Shown in pieces: positions 21,721 through 34,594 of a stretch of 64,000 bases of DNA. The translations under genes and the position numbers were made by a program. Below the pieces are notes generated by a model. It saw only the letters and a list, made by a program, of their open reading frames with translations, made no database searches and had not been told where the DNA came from. The DNA lies in assembly GCA_963978545.1 (NCBI GenBank), contig OZ021722.1, forward strand, positions 9,515,401 to 9,579,400, given 5' to 3'. The DNA is from Linyphia triangularis. Its lineage: Eukaryota > Arthropoda > Arachnida > Araneae > Linyphiidae. Position 1 is the first letter of the stretch, and every line of letters begins with the position of its first letter.

Positions 21721-21800
21721 CATATAAAAATATAATATAATTAATTAACAATAAATTTATTGCAGCCATCACACTGAAATTTTCTCTAATCCATGAATAT

Positions 21801-22522
21801 TGTTACGAATTTTTGCATATTTGTAAATATTTCGTAGAGTTAATTTCGTAAATAGGAAAAATTATGTACATTTTGCATAAGGCAGTGCGATAGTTCGACT
21901 TTAGTTTGTTTCCCTGCAATGAGTCTCTTGTTGCTTGATAACGAGTTTTACAGAGGTAACGCTGGGAAGCGAGTTTTACAAGGAGCAGGGCATTTAACAT
22001 TATGGTAATGGCAATCTCGCCAAATTGGCGAGATAGAGCCAAGTTGGCTACTGTTTTGGTGACTAATTTTTGTCGCCAAACTTGGCGACCATTTGGCGAC
22101 ATTTTCAGTCCCCATGTACATGCATGGGACTTTTCGACTACGATCTGGAAAGTTCTCCAAATATCTATCTCTAGAAGTTTCACGTATGTTCTTCTCCCCT
22201 ATAAAAGCTCAGGAGAGCGGATGATGGAGTTAGTTGTTAGCTGAGTCCATTAGTTGACTGGAATTACTGAGTCTCAGTGAGCGTTCAGAGAGTTCCGAAA
22301 GCGAACTGTATTGCATTGTCTTTTGCAGCGATTTGAGCAGTTGTGTTGTCAAGTTTTTAACTGCTGTTTTGTGCTCTATTGTTGTGTATAGAGCTGTATT
22401 GAGACTACTAGAACGAGAAGTTCTGGAGTTGTAAAGGAATCTGTGAAGAGTTATATTGGAATAAATTTCTGCAAGTTTTGATCTGCTTTGGCTTCAAATC
22501 TTTCGAACCCGTCCAAGCAACA
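21801..22522 (+). mobile_element. Solo LTR 1
   Basis: 722 bp starting TGTTACGAAT and ending GCAACA (TG...CA), flanked by a 4-bp duplication ATAT. It contains a TATAAAA box near 22199 and AATAAA near 22461, in promoter-to-polyA order. Three more copies of about 710 bp occur and no internal region is present, so these are products of LTR-LTR recombination. Gypsy or BEL type by duplication length. Confidence 0.88.
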
Positions 22523-22730
22523 ATATTTTCTTTCTGTTGCCAAATATACCGAAATCTGATTTGATACCGCAAATTGAGTTAGCTCCTTTTCACTCTATGC
22601 CGATGAAATGAAACAAAATATTGATTACATTCCTAATTCAATTATGTTTTCTTTTCTTTTTTTAATACCATTTTTTTTAATCGCATCTGTTCCGTGCAGA
22701 CGATCATCTGGATACAGTATTTAGTACATA

Positions 22731-23440
22731 AAATTTAGTTACCAAAACATAATCATTTGAAACAATTATTGTAAATTCTAAGATTAAATTATATGGAATT
22801 AGAATTGAATCACCGTACTTTTTCATTCTAAATTTTAATTACAAAAACCGCCATTTCGAACAATTGTTGTAAATTCTAAGATTAAATGTCATGTATTCGA
22901 AATTGAAGAACACCGTACTTTTTAATTCTAAAATTTAAATATAAAAACAGAGCCTTTAAAAACTACAAGTGTAAATTCTAAGAATAAATTTATGCATTCA
23001 AAATTGAAGCTCACCGTATTTTTTTAAATCTGAAATTTAATTACAAAAACAAAGCATTTTAAAACAATTATTGTAAATTTAAAGATTAAAATGATATGCA
23101 ATCAAAATTGAAGCCCTCCCTTAATTTTTTAATTCTAAATTTCAATTACAAAAACAGAGCCTTTTAAAATAGTTATTGTAAAGATGAAGATTAAATGATA
23201 TGCAATCAGAATTGAAGCACACTCTATTTTTTAATTCTAAATCTTAATTACAAAAACAGAGCCTTTTAAAGTAATTGTTAGAATTGAATATTGTGAATTC
23301 TAAGATTAAATTACATGCAATCAGAATTGAAGCACACTGTATTTTTAAATTCTAAATTTTAATTACAAAAACAAAACCCTTTGAAACTATTAAGTTCTTA
23401 GAATACACGATATGCATTTCGAATTAAAAATGACTATTTT
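22731..23440. repeat. Diverged tandem repeat, about 100-bp unit, 7 copies
   Basis: Each unit reads TTAATTACAAAAAC..., ATTGTAAATTCTAAGATTAA..., ATGCAATCAGAATTGAAG..., then a T-rich end. Units differ by substitutions and small indels, so the array is old. Confidence 0.88.
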
Positions 23441-24582
23441 TTTTTTAAGGAATTGCTACTTTGATGACATTTGAGAGTGCACTAGAAAATTGGAGTCAGT
23501 TTTTCTTTAATTGTTAAAGCCTATTTTTAAAAGTTAATTTGAACGCATGACCTTAATGGAAATACTGTGGGCATTTGATTTGTCGTGAATTTGTTGTGAA
23601 TTTGTTAATTTATTGTTGGGAATTATCTTGCATATTCATAAACATATTTTATAGACTAAAGTAGTGAGAAATGCCTTTCTGATATTTTCTACTATTGAAA
23701 CTCAACTATCACTGAGATAAAAATATAAGAATCCAGCTAATTATGAATGAACTACGGGTTATGGGGAAGTTTGCTTAGATGATCACTAGATGGCGGCAGG
23801 TTATTAAGTTAGATTTAATTAATATAATAGGATCGTTTAACCTTGTTCTTTTAATGCAAAATTAGTTTAAAAAAATTAAGTTATGATACATTATTTACTT
23901 GCACTACAGTTCTTTTGCTAAATACTTTGAATTAAGGTGAGTCCTCTGATCTGAAACCAATCAATATTTTTTAATGTAAAAAAAAAAAGAAGCAAAATGT
24001 CAAAGAGTTGTCATTATGTTACAGCAATGTATTTCGGTTCAGGTTATTTTTAAGCAACTTTATATGTTTTTGTATAGGTTTGAATATATTTCCATGTGAA
24101 TTTAAAAAAAAAAAAAAAAAAAACTACCAATTGCATTAAAATTAAAACTTCCAAAATGTGATTAATCCGTTTTGTGTTCTGACGTTTATTAAACATATCT
24201 TCAAATCAGAATCTGGTATGCTCTTTTGAGAAGCCAATAGGAATTAAGGATACAAAAGAAAAAGAAGTAAATTAATAGAAACGTTTTTGGTTTGTGTCCT
24301 TACAATTTGTAATGGTGCAAGTATGAAATCTATATGAATAGATTTATAAGTAAAAACTTTTATATTTGACTGTAAGTTACCATTTAGCATATTTAAAATA
24401 TTCATTTTATCACTCAATTTTTAATAAAAAGGTTAATAAAAAAAAAGGACGTGTTAGTGATCTCTCTGATATGTGTGGGTTTGTAGTATCGAGTTCTCTG
24501 AAACACTGTCAGGTGAGTAATTTTGCTAAATTAAGAATTTTATATCAAAATTTTGATAAAAAAAATTAGTGTGGCCCAAGTG
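23441..24582. other. No gene recognised
   Basis: AT-rich intron with homopolymer A runs, and nothing else identified. Confidence 0.5.
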
Positions 24583-24590
24583 ATTTGAAT

Positions 24591-25343
24591 TAGAGGTCGG
24601 AAATATCGATTACAATAAATATCGATACTATATCGTTGCAAAGAAAAAAAATTCGATAAAATATCGATATATCGATACAGGATTTTTTTTTATTTGATTT
24701 TCAATTTTGCCAGAAACAAAGTTTTTCGGGGCAAATTTCTACTTTTCACGATTGCTTTTTTGTAAGGTGACTACTTTTTCAAATGAAATGAATCTATTAC
24801 AAAAAAAAAAAAAAAAAAAAAAAAAAAGTTATATTTTCGGTTAATTGGTACAGTGATTTTAAGAAAAATTTAGATAATTTTCAATAGTTTTTAAGTGTAT
24901 GGGGAAATATTGAATATTGGTGCCGTTTCACTGTCTCTCAGCCAAGTTCAAACATTAGTTTTGAAGTTTTTGGTTGGTTGGTTGGTTGTTTTCAGATTAT
25001 CTGGCGCCGTCAGCAACACGAGGGCTATAATGCGCCGAAACATTCGTCATTAGACAAGCCAACATACATTTACAAACACCCATGCCAACACGGGACTCGA
25101 ACCCGCAACCTCGCGGTCTAGAAGCCAGCACGCTAACCACTATACCGTTTGGTCGGCTTGAAGTTTTTGAAAAGGGAATAAATAAAATCGAAAAAACACA
25201 TGGAACTACAAAACGATCATCAAAAAACTAAAAATGTTTGAAAATATCGATATATCGGTGACTTTTATCGATATTTTAAATATCGATATTTTTTTAGAAA
25301 TATCTATAAGAATAACGTCGTATCGATATATCGCCGACCTCTA
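24591..25343. mobile_element. hAT-type MITE with TATCGATA-rich ends, copy 2
   Basis: Termini TAGAGGTCGGAAATATCGAT and the complement of TAGAGGTCGGCGATATATCG, with a perfect 8-bp duplication ATTTGAAT at 24583-24590 and 25344-25351. I count seven exact TATCGATA sites near the ends. A SINE-A is inserted within it. Confidence 0.92.
24973..25157 (-). mobile_element. SINE-A copy 3, nested in hAT copy 2
   Basis: Target duplication TTGAAGTTTTTG at 24961-24972 and 25158-25169. The same stretch is single and uninterrupted in hAT copy 1, which confirms the insertion. Confidence 0.95.
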
Positions 25344-25404
25344 ATTTGAATGCTTTTTTGAACTCGCTTGTGATACAATCATACGAATGCATGTGCAATT
25401 TTTA

Positions 25405-25466
25405 AGAAGATAGTAACATAGCGAGTATAGGGAATGATCCTTACTAGAACTTTCTATTAAGAAGCT
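25405..25466. mobile_element. Terminal fragment of the 18307-type TTAA MITE
   Basis: AACATAGCGAGTATAGGGAA followed by CCTTACTAGAACTTTCTATTAA, matching the right end of that family. Confidence 0.7.
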
Positions 25467-25520
25467 TTAAAAAAATACTGATGACATTTAACAAATATGG
25501 GATAAGAGAGTATTGCATAG

Positions 25521-25693
25521 ATTGTATTCAGATTATCTGGCGCCGTCAGCAACACGAGGGCTATAATGCGCCGAAACATTCGTCATTAGACAAGCCAACA
25601 TACATTTACAAACACCCATGCCAACACGGGACTCGAACCCGCAACCTCGCAATCTAGAAACTAGCACGCTAACCACTATACCGTTTGGTCGGC
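25521..25693 (-). mobile_element. SINE-A copy 4
   Basis: Target duplication AGTATTGCATAG at 25509-25520 and 25694-25705. The tail is short, with only one GTTG-type unit. Confidence 0.92.
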
Positions 25694-25709
25694 AGTATTG
25701 CATAGAAGT

Positions 25710-26540
25710 TCTTTTGGTTAAGATTTACTCTACTGTCCCCCTTGGCGACTTTTTGAAAAAAAAATTTAAAAAATCGCCCAATTGAAAATGACGTCTAAAC
25801 ACGCCGTGTTGCCAAATCCAAACGGTCACTAGGGTTAGCGAAAAACCTTGGCGACGGGTTGCTACATTCGGCGTCGAATCGCCAACTTTCAAAAAGTCTC
25901 CAAGGAGGACCGTACATTAAATCGTAACCGTGCTTTTTTTTTTTTTTTTTCAATAGATAGAAATATAGAAGTAAGTTTTAATTAAAAATCCCTCCCACAG
26001 AAACTGTCTGGTTGCGCCTCTATACTTGTTAAGAAAGTAAGTGAGTAAAGCATAGAGGCCGTTTTTTAGACACAAACACATCTTGTGGAAAGCTTCCAGC
26101 AAGCACCGCTTGGAGTCGCCGTCATGTCATCTCGGCACTGTTTTTGTTGGTTCTAGTAATCATATTTGTTCAACTTGATAAAGGGGATAAAAATCCCGAC
26201 GGAATTGCTAAGTGCTTGGTGCTCACTGCCTAACGGATAGCAGGACGGAAATTATTATTTCTTTACCCAAAGTAGCTTCATACGGTAAGAAAGTGGGAGA
26301 AAGTCTCACTGGAATTGGATTAGAAAAAAAATATATATATATATCAATTACTGGAGAAAAGCTACTTAGAAAATAAATATATATAAAAAAAAAAGTGATA
26401 ATCAAAACGTCTTGCTTTGAAGAAAAAAAAAAAAAAAAAAAAAAAAAACGAAATTGATGAATATGATAATTCAAAGACTCTAAAAAAATTCGATATTAGA
26501 TTGGAGAAAACACTCTCCAAGTATATGCGTGGTAACTGTA
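25710..26540. other. No gene recognised
   Basis: Contains TTGGCGAC-type strings like those in the solo LTRs, a TA run near 26330 and an A run near 26425. Confidence 0.45.
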
Positions 26541-26545
26541 AAAAT

Positions 26546-26940
26546 AATAGTTTAAAAAACTAAAAAACACGCTTTAATAGAAAAGTGAACTAAAAAGTAG
26601 AAAATAATTTTAAATAAGTTTGAAATAAGAATATTTATTTTATCGTAAAAAAGCGTGGGGTGCTTGATGTCAATTGTTGTAAATATTTAATGACAGATAT
26701 TGGTAAAAGTAGAGTCACTATGAAAATATATTAAAAAGCACCCCCACGCTATTTTACGATTAAATAAATATTTCTTGTTAATCACACTATTCTTATTTCA
26801 AACATATTTAAAATTATTTTCTACTTCTTAGTTCACTTTTCTATTAAAGCAAGTTTTTAGTTTTTTAAACTATTATTTATTTTCTACTTTTTAGTTTGGT
26901 TTTCTATTATAGCGTGTTTTTTAGTTTATTAAACTATTGA
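26546..26940. mobile_element. Foldback element M, copy 1
   Basis: Long inverted arms (GTTTAAAAAACTAAAAAACA, TCACTTTTCTATTAAAGC) with an inner inverted repeat around GCGTGGGGTGCTT. A second, partial right arm follows. Copy 2 is at 41677-42085. Confidence 0.8.
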
Positions 26941-27200
26941 TTATTTTTGTTGTAAACTATGATTTTTTATTTTTTTTTTAGTTAAGTGTAGAAAACTCTC
27001 CAGTTGTTCCTGCCAATAGTCACATGCTTGTCTCAAATTTAAGTCACGTGTCTGCGTTAGTACACGCCGAATTACTTGGCACAAAACACTACAGTGTCTC
27101 TGATTATGAAAAATCGCTAATCCTAAAGATCCTGGTAAGGATAAAACGACTAAAAAAAACACGGTTTCTATTTAAACATATTTTTTAGTTTTTGAAACTA

Positions 27201-27627
27201 CAGTAGAGACCTGATTATCCGAGTTATTGTGGACCAAGACCAACTCGGATAACCGAAAAACTCGGTTAAAGCGAAAATTAAAAATAAAATAAATCGTATC
27301 GGTTTAAATGTATGTTTTGACAAGTACCAATGTTATACTATAGGTAAACCACATGCAATTAATAATATATAGTAATGCTTAAAGAGTTCTCTTACTTAAG
27401 CCTTAAGACCTTGAGCGACGCGATAGGAGGATCAGCGTCATACAATGAAAAGGAATGTAAACATTTTGTTTTCTTGAGTGTTTGAGAGATCAAGTACCAA
27501 TTTTTATCGGTATTAGTTTTGACAAAGGAAAATATCAGGGGTAAAAAAAAAAAATTAAGAAATATTATCTGGCTCGGTTAAAGCGGAAACTCGGATAACC
27601 GGAGCTCGGATAATCGAGGTTTTACTG
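27201..27627. mobile_element. pogo/Tigger-like MITE
   Basis: Ends CAGTAGAGACCTGATTATCC and the complement of CAGTAAAACCTCGATTATCC, flanked by TA on both sides, with repeated CTCGGATAACCG and CTCGGTTAAAGCG strings. Both ends are typical of pogo-class elements. Confidence 0.85.
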
Positions 27628-27639
27628 TATTAATTATTC

Positions 27640-28500
27640 AATTAAGAAACGTGAATGAGACTCCCTATTAGTTGATCCGGCCAATAGTCAAATGCTTGTC
27701 TCAATGATTAATTCGTGCATGTCTCAGTACACGTCATATTAAGGTGAAACCGCGAATCGCTCATTAATTCGGTTATGGCCCCTTAGACCGTGTCCACATT
27801 TACTTGTAAAACTGTGGTATTTCTAGAGATAATCCTTGTAATCCAGAGTTTCGACCAGATGAAAGGAACGCTTTAATATTATTTCAAACCCAATCGGTGG
27901 CTCGTCAATCATTATTGTACGAAAAATCTGAATAACTTTTTGTTGATAGTATAACCGTAGTGCCAACGACAGATCTTTCAAATGTCTGCTTTATCAACTG
28001 TCGATGGTAGGTTCTGTGATTACTAGGGTAGTAACGGGTAACAGGATACCAGGGTTCGATTCGGAAGAAGGTTGGTTGGTTGGAGTTTAACGGCGCAAGG
28101 GCAACACGAGCTTATCCTTGCGATAATGCGACAAACTTATTGAATTATTGTATTATCATCGGTCCTTGATAACTGTGCAAAATTTCAAATTAATCCAACG
28201 TTTTGAAGACGTCGAAAATCGAGTTCAAAGATTCCGTTACATAAATACATACTAAACTAATAAAATCGTGTTAAAAAAACCCCAGCTTTTTACTAAGCAA
28301 TACTGTGAAAAAACTAAAAACGGAGGGAAAGAAGTAGTTGTTTTTATTGTTGTTATTTTTATTACTTTAAAGTATTTGAGGCATAGCGTTGACTTAAAAT
28401 CAATCATTTTCAACATTTCCGTTCAGAATAAACATGAGGCTCCCTGTTATTGATTGCATGGAAATTCCGATCTTAAGTAGTTTGTATTGAATCTATTGAG
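27640..28500. other. Low-copy repeat shared with 42.3-42.6 kb
   Basis: GATCTTTCAAATGTCTGC, GGTTCTGTGATTACT and AACGGCGCAAGGGCAACACG recur near 42345-42490. The 26.5-28.3 kb and 41.65-42.7 kb segments are paralogous, and the latter lacks about 800 bp including the pogo-like MITE. No gene. Confidence 0.65.
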
Positions 28501-29007
28501 GATTGCGGGGGGAAAAAAATCAACCTATGTTCCGAATGTATCTATAAATAAAAGACAAAGCCCTTATTGACTGACGTATTCACTCAGTCACTCACTGACT
28601 TACTCATCACTAATTCTCCGACTTCCCATATAATCACAGTACTAAAATTTGGTACAAATGTCTACTTGGACAAACATAGAAAAAGTAAGCTATTCTGATC
28701 TCTATTAATCAAATTTAAAGTGTCGAAAAGGGTTTAAATGTTTCTAATTATGGATATTCAAGTATCCTACTTCAAATGGTCACAGCTATGAAATTTGGTA
28801 ACAAGGACAAGGGAAGATGAAGTAAGCTATTACGATCTCAATGAACTAATTTTAAAGGATAGTTATGTTCTAAACGAGATATATTTCAACGTCCCACTTT
28901 CAAAGTTACCAATACTCTGAAATTTGGAACAAATATAGGAAATGTAAGCTATTATGATTTAGATTTGCCAACTTTAAGGACTCAATTGTTCTATTTCCAA
29001 ATTAGAC

Positions 29008-29187
29008 GGCCCATCTGATGGCTGTGGGGTTAGCGTTCTGGCCTCGCATGCCAAAGGTGATGAGATCAAATCCCGGGTTAGGCATGGATGTTCGTTGTGT
29101 TTCGGAATCCACTTTAAGCTGTAGGTCACGGCCTGATTAGCCTTAATTGTGCATAAAAATAGGTCGTTGAGCGCACAAACCAACCAA
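29008..29187 (+). mobile_element. SINE-B copy 2
   Basis: Head GGCTGTGGGGTTAGCGTTCT, body GGCATGGATGTTCGTTGTG, tail ACAAACCAACCAA. Target duplication TCCAAATTAGAC / TCCAAATCAGAC. Confidence 0.9.
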
Positions 29188-29355
29188 TCCAAATCAGACA
29201 TAACTATAAAAGTTGGTACAAATGTCATCAAAGGCAATCATAGAAAAAGCAGTCTATCCTTACCTTAATTAGCTAATTCTAAAGGGTTGTAACCTCTCAA
29301 ACGATGAATATAATAAAGTAGGAGCAACTCTAAAATTTGGAACATATGTCAACAA

Positions 29356-29531
29356 AGTTGGTTGGTTGGTTTATACGCTCTACTTTTATGCACAATGACG
29401 GCTAATCGAACCGAGACCAGCATAACGTGGATTTAGAACCACAACGAACATCTATGCCTAATCCGGGATTCGAACCGGGTATCTTTGGCATGCATGGCCA
29501 GAGCGCTAATCACACAGCCATCAGACGGACA
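29356..29531 (-). mobile_element. SINE-B copy 3
   Basis: Reverse orientation, with a B-box region GGTTCGAATCCCGG on the minus strand. Target duplication ATATGTCAACAA on both sides. Confidence 0.92.
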
Positions 29532-29729
29532 ATATGTCAACAAGAGCAAGCAAATATAATTTGAGCTATTCTGATTTTGATAAACGAATTTCTGTTGGTC
29601 GATATAGGTTCAAACGTCCATATGTAGAATTCATGATAACTCTTGATTGCTAAAATTCATACGCGGTAAAATTTCCCAGCGAAACACGGGTATTTAGGTA
29701 TTGTATAAATATTTTAAAATTATTTAAGT

Positions 29730-31430
29730 TTCCTGTTATTACTATACATATGTCCTAAATTTTGTGTTGTAATAAACAGTTGTGTAATAAATATATAAAA
29801 GGACTGGAATGCTATAAGCTAATATCAAAACACAACTGCAATCGATGGTAAATAAGAGCGATGCAGTTGTTATATTACTTAAGTTAGTTCCGCTACTCCA
29901 AATATAAGATAACGGAACGTTTTAAAGAAGCACTTTGATATCTATCTGTCCCGTCTGAGAAACGTACACTTGAATAACGCAGAAAATAGTAGGAGGTTTA
30001 AAATGTAATTCGACACATATTTAGTCCATACTAGCTGCGTGGCGCCACGCTGCTGGGGACCCGTTGAAAGACATAAGTGGAACAGCTGTAGTATAGGACA
30101 TTTGGCGATTTTTTCATTTGCAATCGTAAAAATCGCCAGAATAAAAAAAAAAACTTTATCGTAACCAAAATAAAATAAAAACACATATAATAATAAAATT
30201 CAGTAAAATATAAATAATAATTAAATTAAAGTATAACTTAAAAAAAAAAACATGGCTTGAAACGCATTTATTCGGGAGAAAAAGCCAAATAAAATAGCAT
30301 TAAAGAAATATCCCTTGCTACATCTATATCGTAAAAGTTTTGTATTTCTCAGAAAAAGAAAAAAAAAATATTTAAAAAAAAAAATTTAGTTTACAGAGGG
30401 GAAAGTAACATGATACCCCCTTACCAACTATATTATTACGACCAAACTAAAGCACCAAGGAAATAAAATCACAAATGAAATACTACTCTTCTGGTGTAAA
30501 TTGTAAAATTGTCTGGTGTAAATAGTAAAACATATATAATACAAAAATTGCAATCAAATCTAAATTAAATAATATAGGAAACTTGATACTCAGGACAAAA
30601 ATACAATACATACAAATAAAAAGAAAGGAATCCGATTATCAGTGTTAAATACTAAAGAAAATTATTCATTACGTGTTATTACAGTTTAAAACCAACGTAA
30701 TTACAACATAAAACTTGTTTACGGTATCGAATGATAATAAATGGAAATATTACAATAATATTCGAACAGCTTATCGGACAGGCGATTATTATACATGAAC
30801 ATAATCAGAAAAAAAAGGGGGACATATTAAAATAAATGTTTGTTATATTTTGATGTAATAAAAATATATCGTTGTCATTCCAAGAATTTTTCTTAATGTC
30901 ATTAAACTTTAATAATAGCATCGTTTAGACGAACTTAAAAGTTGTTATCTAAAATCTCGATGTACTATTTATCAAATTTCTTATCTCTAGGGGAAAAACT
31001 GTGAATTTGTATAAGGTTCAGACGTACAGACACTCAGTTTTATAAATAGAGATGCATCCAAACACGGAAAAATTAGGTTATCTTAAAAAATGAATTAAAA
31101 TTGATTTTTTTTTTTTAAATTGTAAAAAACCCAAGTAATATTTTTTCTATAATAACGTTGTATTTTTATATATCAAATAATAACTACGATTGAGTGAATT
31201 ACAAAAATCATAACTTGCGATACTTAATATATATTACATTAATAAATCATCTAATTAACTACATTAATATTTCTGAAATTCTACTCCCCCTCCCCCTTTT
31301 GCACGCTATGAATAGATTAAAAGAAAAATAACGTTGGTGTATGTAAGGAAGAAGAAAAAAAGGAAAAAAAAATCTTGGATCGAATCAAATAAATTCAAAT
31401 GTGTCAAAAAGTACCCGTTTCCCTCTTTTG
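29730..31430. other. No gene recognised
   Basis: Very AT-rich intron of low complexity, with no element ends seen. Confidence 0.5.
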
Positions 31431-31443
31431 TCTCTTAATTTGA

Positions 31444-31624
31444 TTGGTTGGTTGTTTTCAGATTATCTGGCGCCGTCAGCAACACGAGGGCAATAATGCG
31501 CCGAAACATTCGTCATTAGACAAGCCAACATACATTTACAAACACCCATACCTAACACGGGACTCGAACCCGCAACCTCGCGGTCTAGAAGCTAGCACGC
31601 TAACCACTATACCGTTTGGTCGGC
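31444..31624 (-). mobile_element. SINE-A copy 5
   Basis: Target duplication CTCTTAATTTGA at 31432-31443 and 31625-31636. Both boxes are intact. Confidence 0.94.
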
Positions 31625-31896
31625 CTCTTAATTTGAAATTTACAGGACAAAAAATGTGAAAAATAAGTATTTTAGTATTATATCAAAATAATACTTAAAT
31701 AATCAGATTCAAATAAATTCAAACGTTTAGCGTTTCAAATAATTGTAAGAACCTGGCTTAGAATGTCACTATGCCCTAGTAATTTTGTCGTCATTGGTAC
31801 TATCGTTCAAGTTTCAAAAGTGCATTAATTTAATTCCTGCTTAACGTTCCTGAAACTTAAATTGTGTTTTGAAAACATTAAGTTCCAATTAATGTA

Positions 31897-32064
31897 GCCG
31901 ACCAAACGGTATAGTGGTTAGCGTGCTAGCTTCTAGACCGCGAGGTTGCGGGTTCCGAGTCCCGTGTTAGGCATGGGTGTTTTTAAATGTATGTTGGCTT
32001 GTCTAATGACGAATGTTTCGGCGCACTATAGCCCTCGTGTTGCTGACGGCGCCATATAATCTGA
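31897..32064 (+). mobile_element. SINE-A copy 6 (only plus-strand copy)
   Basis: Begins GCCGACCAAACGGTATAGTG on the plus strand and ends CAGATT-like before ATCC. The flanks TTCCAATTAATGTA / ATCCAATTTAAGTA are an imperfect duplication. The B box has an extra C (GGTTCCGAGTCC). Confidence 0.9.
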
Positions 32065-32089
32065 ATCCAATTTAAGTAATTTAACTTTT

Positions 32090-32640
32090 AGGTTTTATGA
32101 GAAATGTTGCTGTTTTTTGGGCATTCAAATAACAGAGCCTGCTTCTGAAATTGATCGAAACAAATTATTAAAAAGAGCAATGATAAACGATATCCTTAGT
32201 ATTGTAAAATTTATGTTGTTACGATTTTTTCCAGTTGGAATGACGACACAGTTTTCACAAAATGAAGACTAATAATTAATTCTTCGTTTTGGATGCAAAT
32301 TTTTTTAAACAATAGTAAACTAGATACCAAGCTCTAACAAAAGCTTAAGCTCGTACCACTTTGCATGCAACTTAAATCCAGACTAGGTGCTGGCCTCCTT
32401 TCAAAACGGCTCTAAACACCTAACTCAATCCAATTCCATTTCCCGTAGGATTTTACATTCCCTGGAAGGAACCTTTCATGAAAAATTAATAGAAAATCCT
32501 TTCTGGCGATCACTATGCTTTTGAAAATGTCTGAAAATTTCGCGTTTTACTCGGGTGATATTAACGCTTTCAAGCTGCATTATCACTGATAACATATAAT
32601 TAAAAAAAAAAAAAAAAAAAAAAAATAGAACTTATAAAAG
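32090..32640. other. No gene recognised
   Basis: Intronic sequence ending in an A run near 32603. Nothing identified. Confidence 0.5.
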
Positions 32641-32649
32641 AAAAATGTA

Positions 32650-33834
32650 CAGTATGCAAAAAAAAAAAAAAATCGGACGATGGCTATATCTTTTATTCTA
32701 ATAGATGAAATAACAAAAGTCAAGTAACGTTGTAAATCGTGGAAGGTCTTTATTAATTGCATATAATTTTTTTTTTATTATTATGAGGGGTCATCTACAT
32801 ATTAAAACTAAACCAAACTTTAAAAACTTCAATGGCAACCTCATGATATTATACCATATTTAGATTGAGAATCTAATAAAAACCCGTATAAATACCAAAT
32901 TTCATAATTTTCCAATGAGTGGATAGTAGTTTAAATGATGCCAAAAAAATGACAAATTAATGTTAAAAATATATATACTTTTTTTTTTTTTTTTTTTTTT
33001 CCCCATAACTTTTTAAATAATTAATATATTTTAGCAATTTTTGTTTCAAACGATAGTTTGTTTAATGCCAAACATTAATAACATGCAACTTTTGTATTAA
33101 ACAGTTTTTTAATAATTAATTATAAATTAATAAAACAAGTTATAACCTTTAACTGCTGTGGTTGGGTGGTTTGATATTTTTGGCGCAAGGGCACCAAACA
33201 AATTTGGCAGCACTATTTTAAAATTTAAGAAACATAGTATCATAAAAATTAAAATAAAAGTCAAAGAGGAAATATTTCAGGGGGTGGAAGCATTCTATAA
33301 AAAATGACTCGCGGTCTGTCAGTCCGCATACAGCAGTTAAGGGTTAAAAAATTTTAAATAGAAATTTTTTTTTTTTGCTACCATTAGAATTATCATGGTC
33401 GAAAACCCCTTCAGAATTTTTTTCATTCCATTTTGACTTTTAGTTCTCAATACTTTAGCTAAAAAGCTCACTTGAAGGGACAGCGTAACAGGAGCGTCTA
33501 GAAGCATACAAAACGTTCGATTCTTCCCCGCTGTAAAGAAATTTGCCCTCAAGATCATGTAAAACATTTTCGCTTATAAGTGACGTGTTTCTCAACATAA
33601 TGAACTGAAATTTGGTATCTACGGTAAATGGAGTATTCTAAATCGAATGAAAACATAAAAAATAGGATTTCGTGTTGAAATGTTTAAAGATAGAGTTAAA
33701 TTTACTTAGTATACTGCCCCCTACGAAAAAAAATTGTCGTATAGAAAATCGTAAGCAAAACATTTTGGTGCAAACCGCAAGATTCTGCTATAATTGGAAC
33801 CGCAGATATAGCTATCGTTCGGATTTGCGTACTG
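32650..33834. mobile_element. TA-flanked element, mariner-like size, copy 1
   Basis: 1185 bp with ends CAGTATGCAAAA...CGATGGCTATATC and the complement of CAGTACGCAAATCCGAACGA, flanked by TA. The length suits a mariner, but no D,D(34)D transposase is readable on either strand. Relatives lie at 42820-44055 and 2438-2695. Confidence 0.75.
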
Positions 33835-33957
33835 TACACTATTTACAATTAAATACAGCAAGATCGCGTAACAATATGTTTTACGAAAAATATAACTCAA
33901 AACAGAATAAGTTCGATTGATAATAACATTAATATATTCGTTGCAATTTAGTTTTGT

Positions 33958-34129
33958 ATTAATTGGTTGGTCGGTTTGCACATTCAACGACTTATTTTTA
34001 TGCACAATGTTGGATAATCAGACCGGGACCTACAGCTTAACGTGGATTCCGAACCATAAGCAGCAGGATTCGAACCCTGCCCATTTTTCATGCGAGGCCA
34101 GAGCACTAACCCCACAGCTCTAGCTTTAC
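33958..34129 (-). mobile_element. SINE-B copy 4
   Basis: Body and B-box region (GATTCGAACCCTG on the plus strand) match the family. Target duplication TTTAGTTTTGT / TTTAGCTTTGT. Confidence 0.85.
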
Positions 34130-34594
34130 TTTAGCTTTGTTACGGTGGCCTATATTTACTTTAAATGTTACGTCTAAATCTTTAAGGATTGAAATCTATC
34201 TATACAAAAATATCTTATTAACATTCTAATCACAAGAGAACAGTTTATATTTTGGATTATAACTTAAAACCACACACATACAACATACTACTATTAAGAT
34301 AATGTTTCTTCAACATGTACCCTCCGATTTAGAAAAATCTGCAATAACCAAAAATTAAAAATAACCCTGTACGTTTACGTCATCTGAAACTCTTATAAAA
34401 GGATACCAGTGTATAGAAATATTGTGGGTAAATCGTTACTAACAAGCAGAAATAGAGAAACAGAGGTCTAAAATAGACAATCGAGAATAGGAAAAAAAAA
34501 GGAAAAAAAAAAAAAAATAGCGTACAGTCATGGCAATAAATACAGTTCGTTATTATATCCAATTCAATTAATGCATTTAAGTGTCTTAACTAGA

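Larger units (their letters stand above)
28538..29715 (+). mobile_element. Helitron-like element with internal tandem repeats
   Basis: The start A|TCTATAAATAAAAGACAAAG resembles Helitron 5' ends. Several diverged units of about 140 bp follow (GAAATTTGGTACAAATGTC, AGTAAGCTATTCTGATCTC). The tail GCGAAACACGGGTATTTAG parallels the element at 61.2-62.2 kb. Two SINE-B copies are inserted. No Rep/helicase. Class assignment is tentative. Confidence 0.5.

Noticed and set aside
31897..32064. Possible tRNA gene on the plus strand
   Set aside because: The A and B boxes belong to SINE-A. No closed acceptor stem can be drawn, and the B box carries an insertion.
32650..33834. Autonomous mariner
   Set aside because: The length and TA flanks fit, but no transposase catalytic motifs could be read on either strand. 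The 76-codon minus frame inside it does not resemble one.
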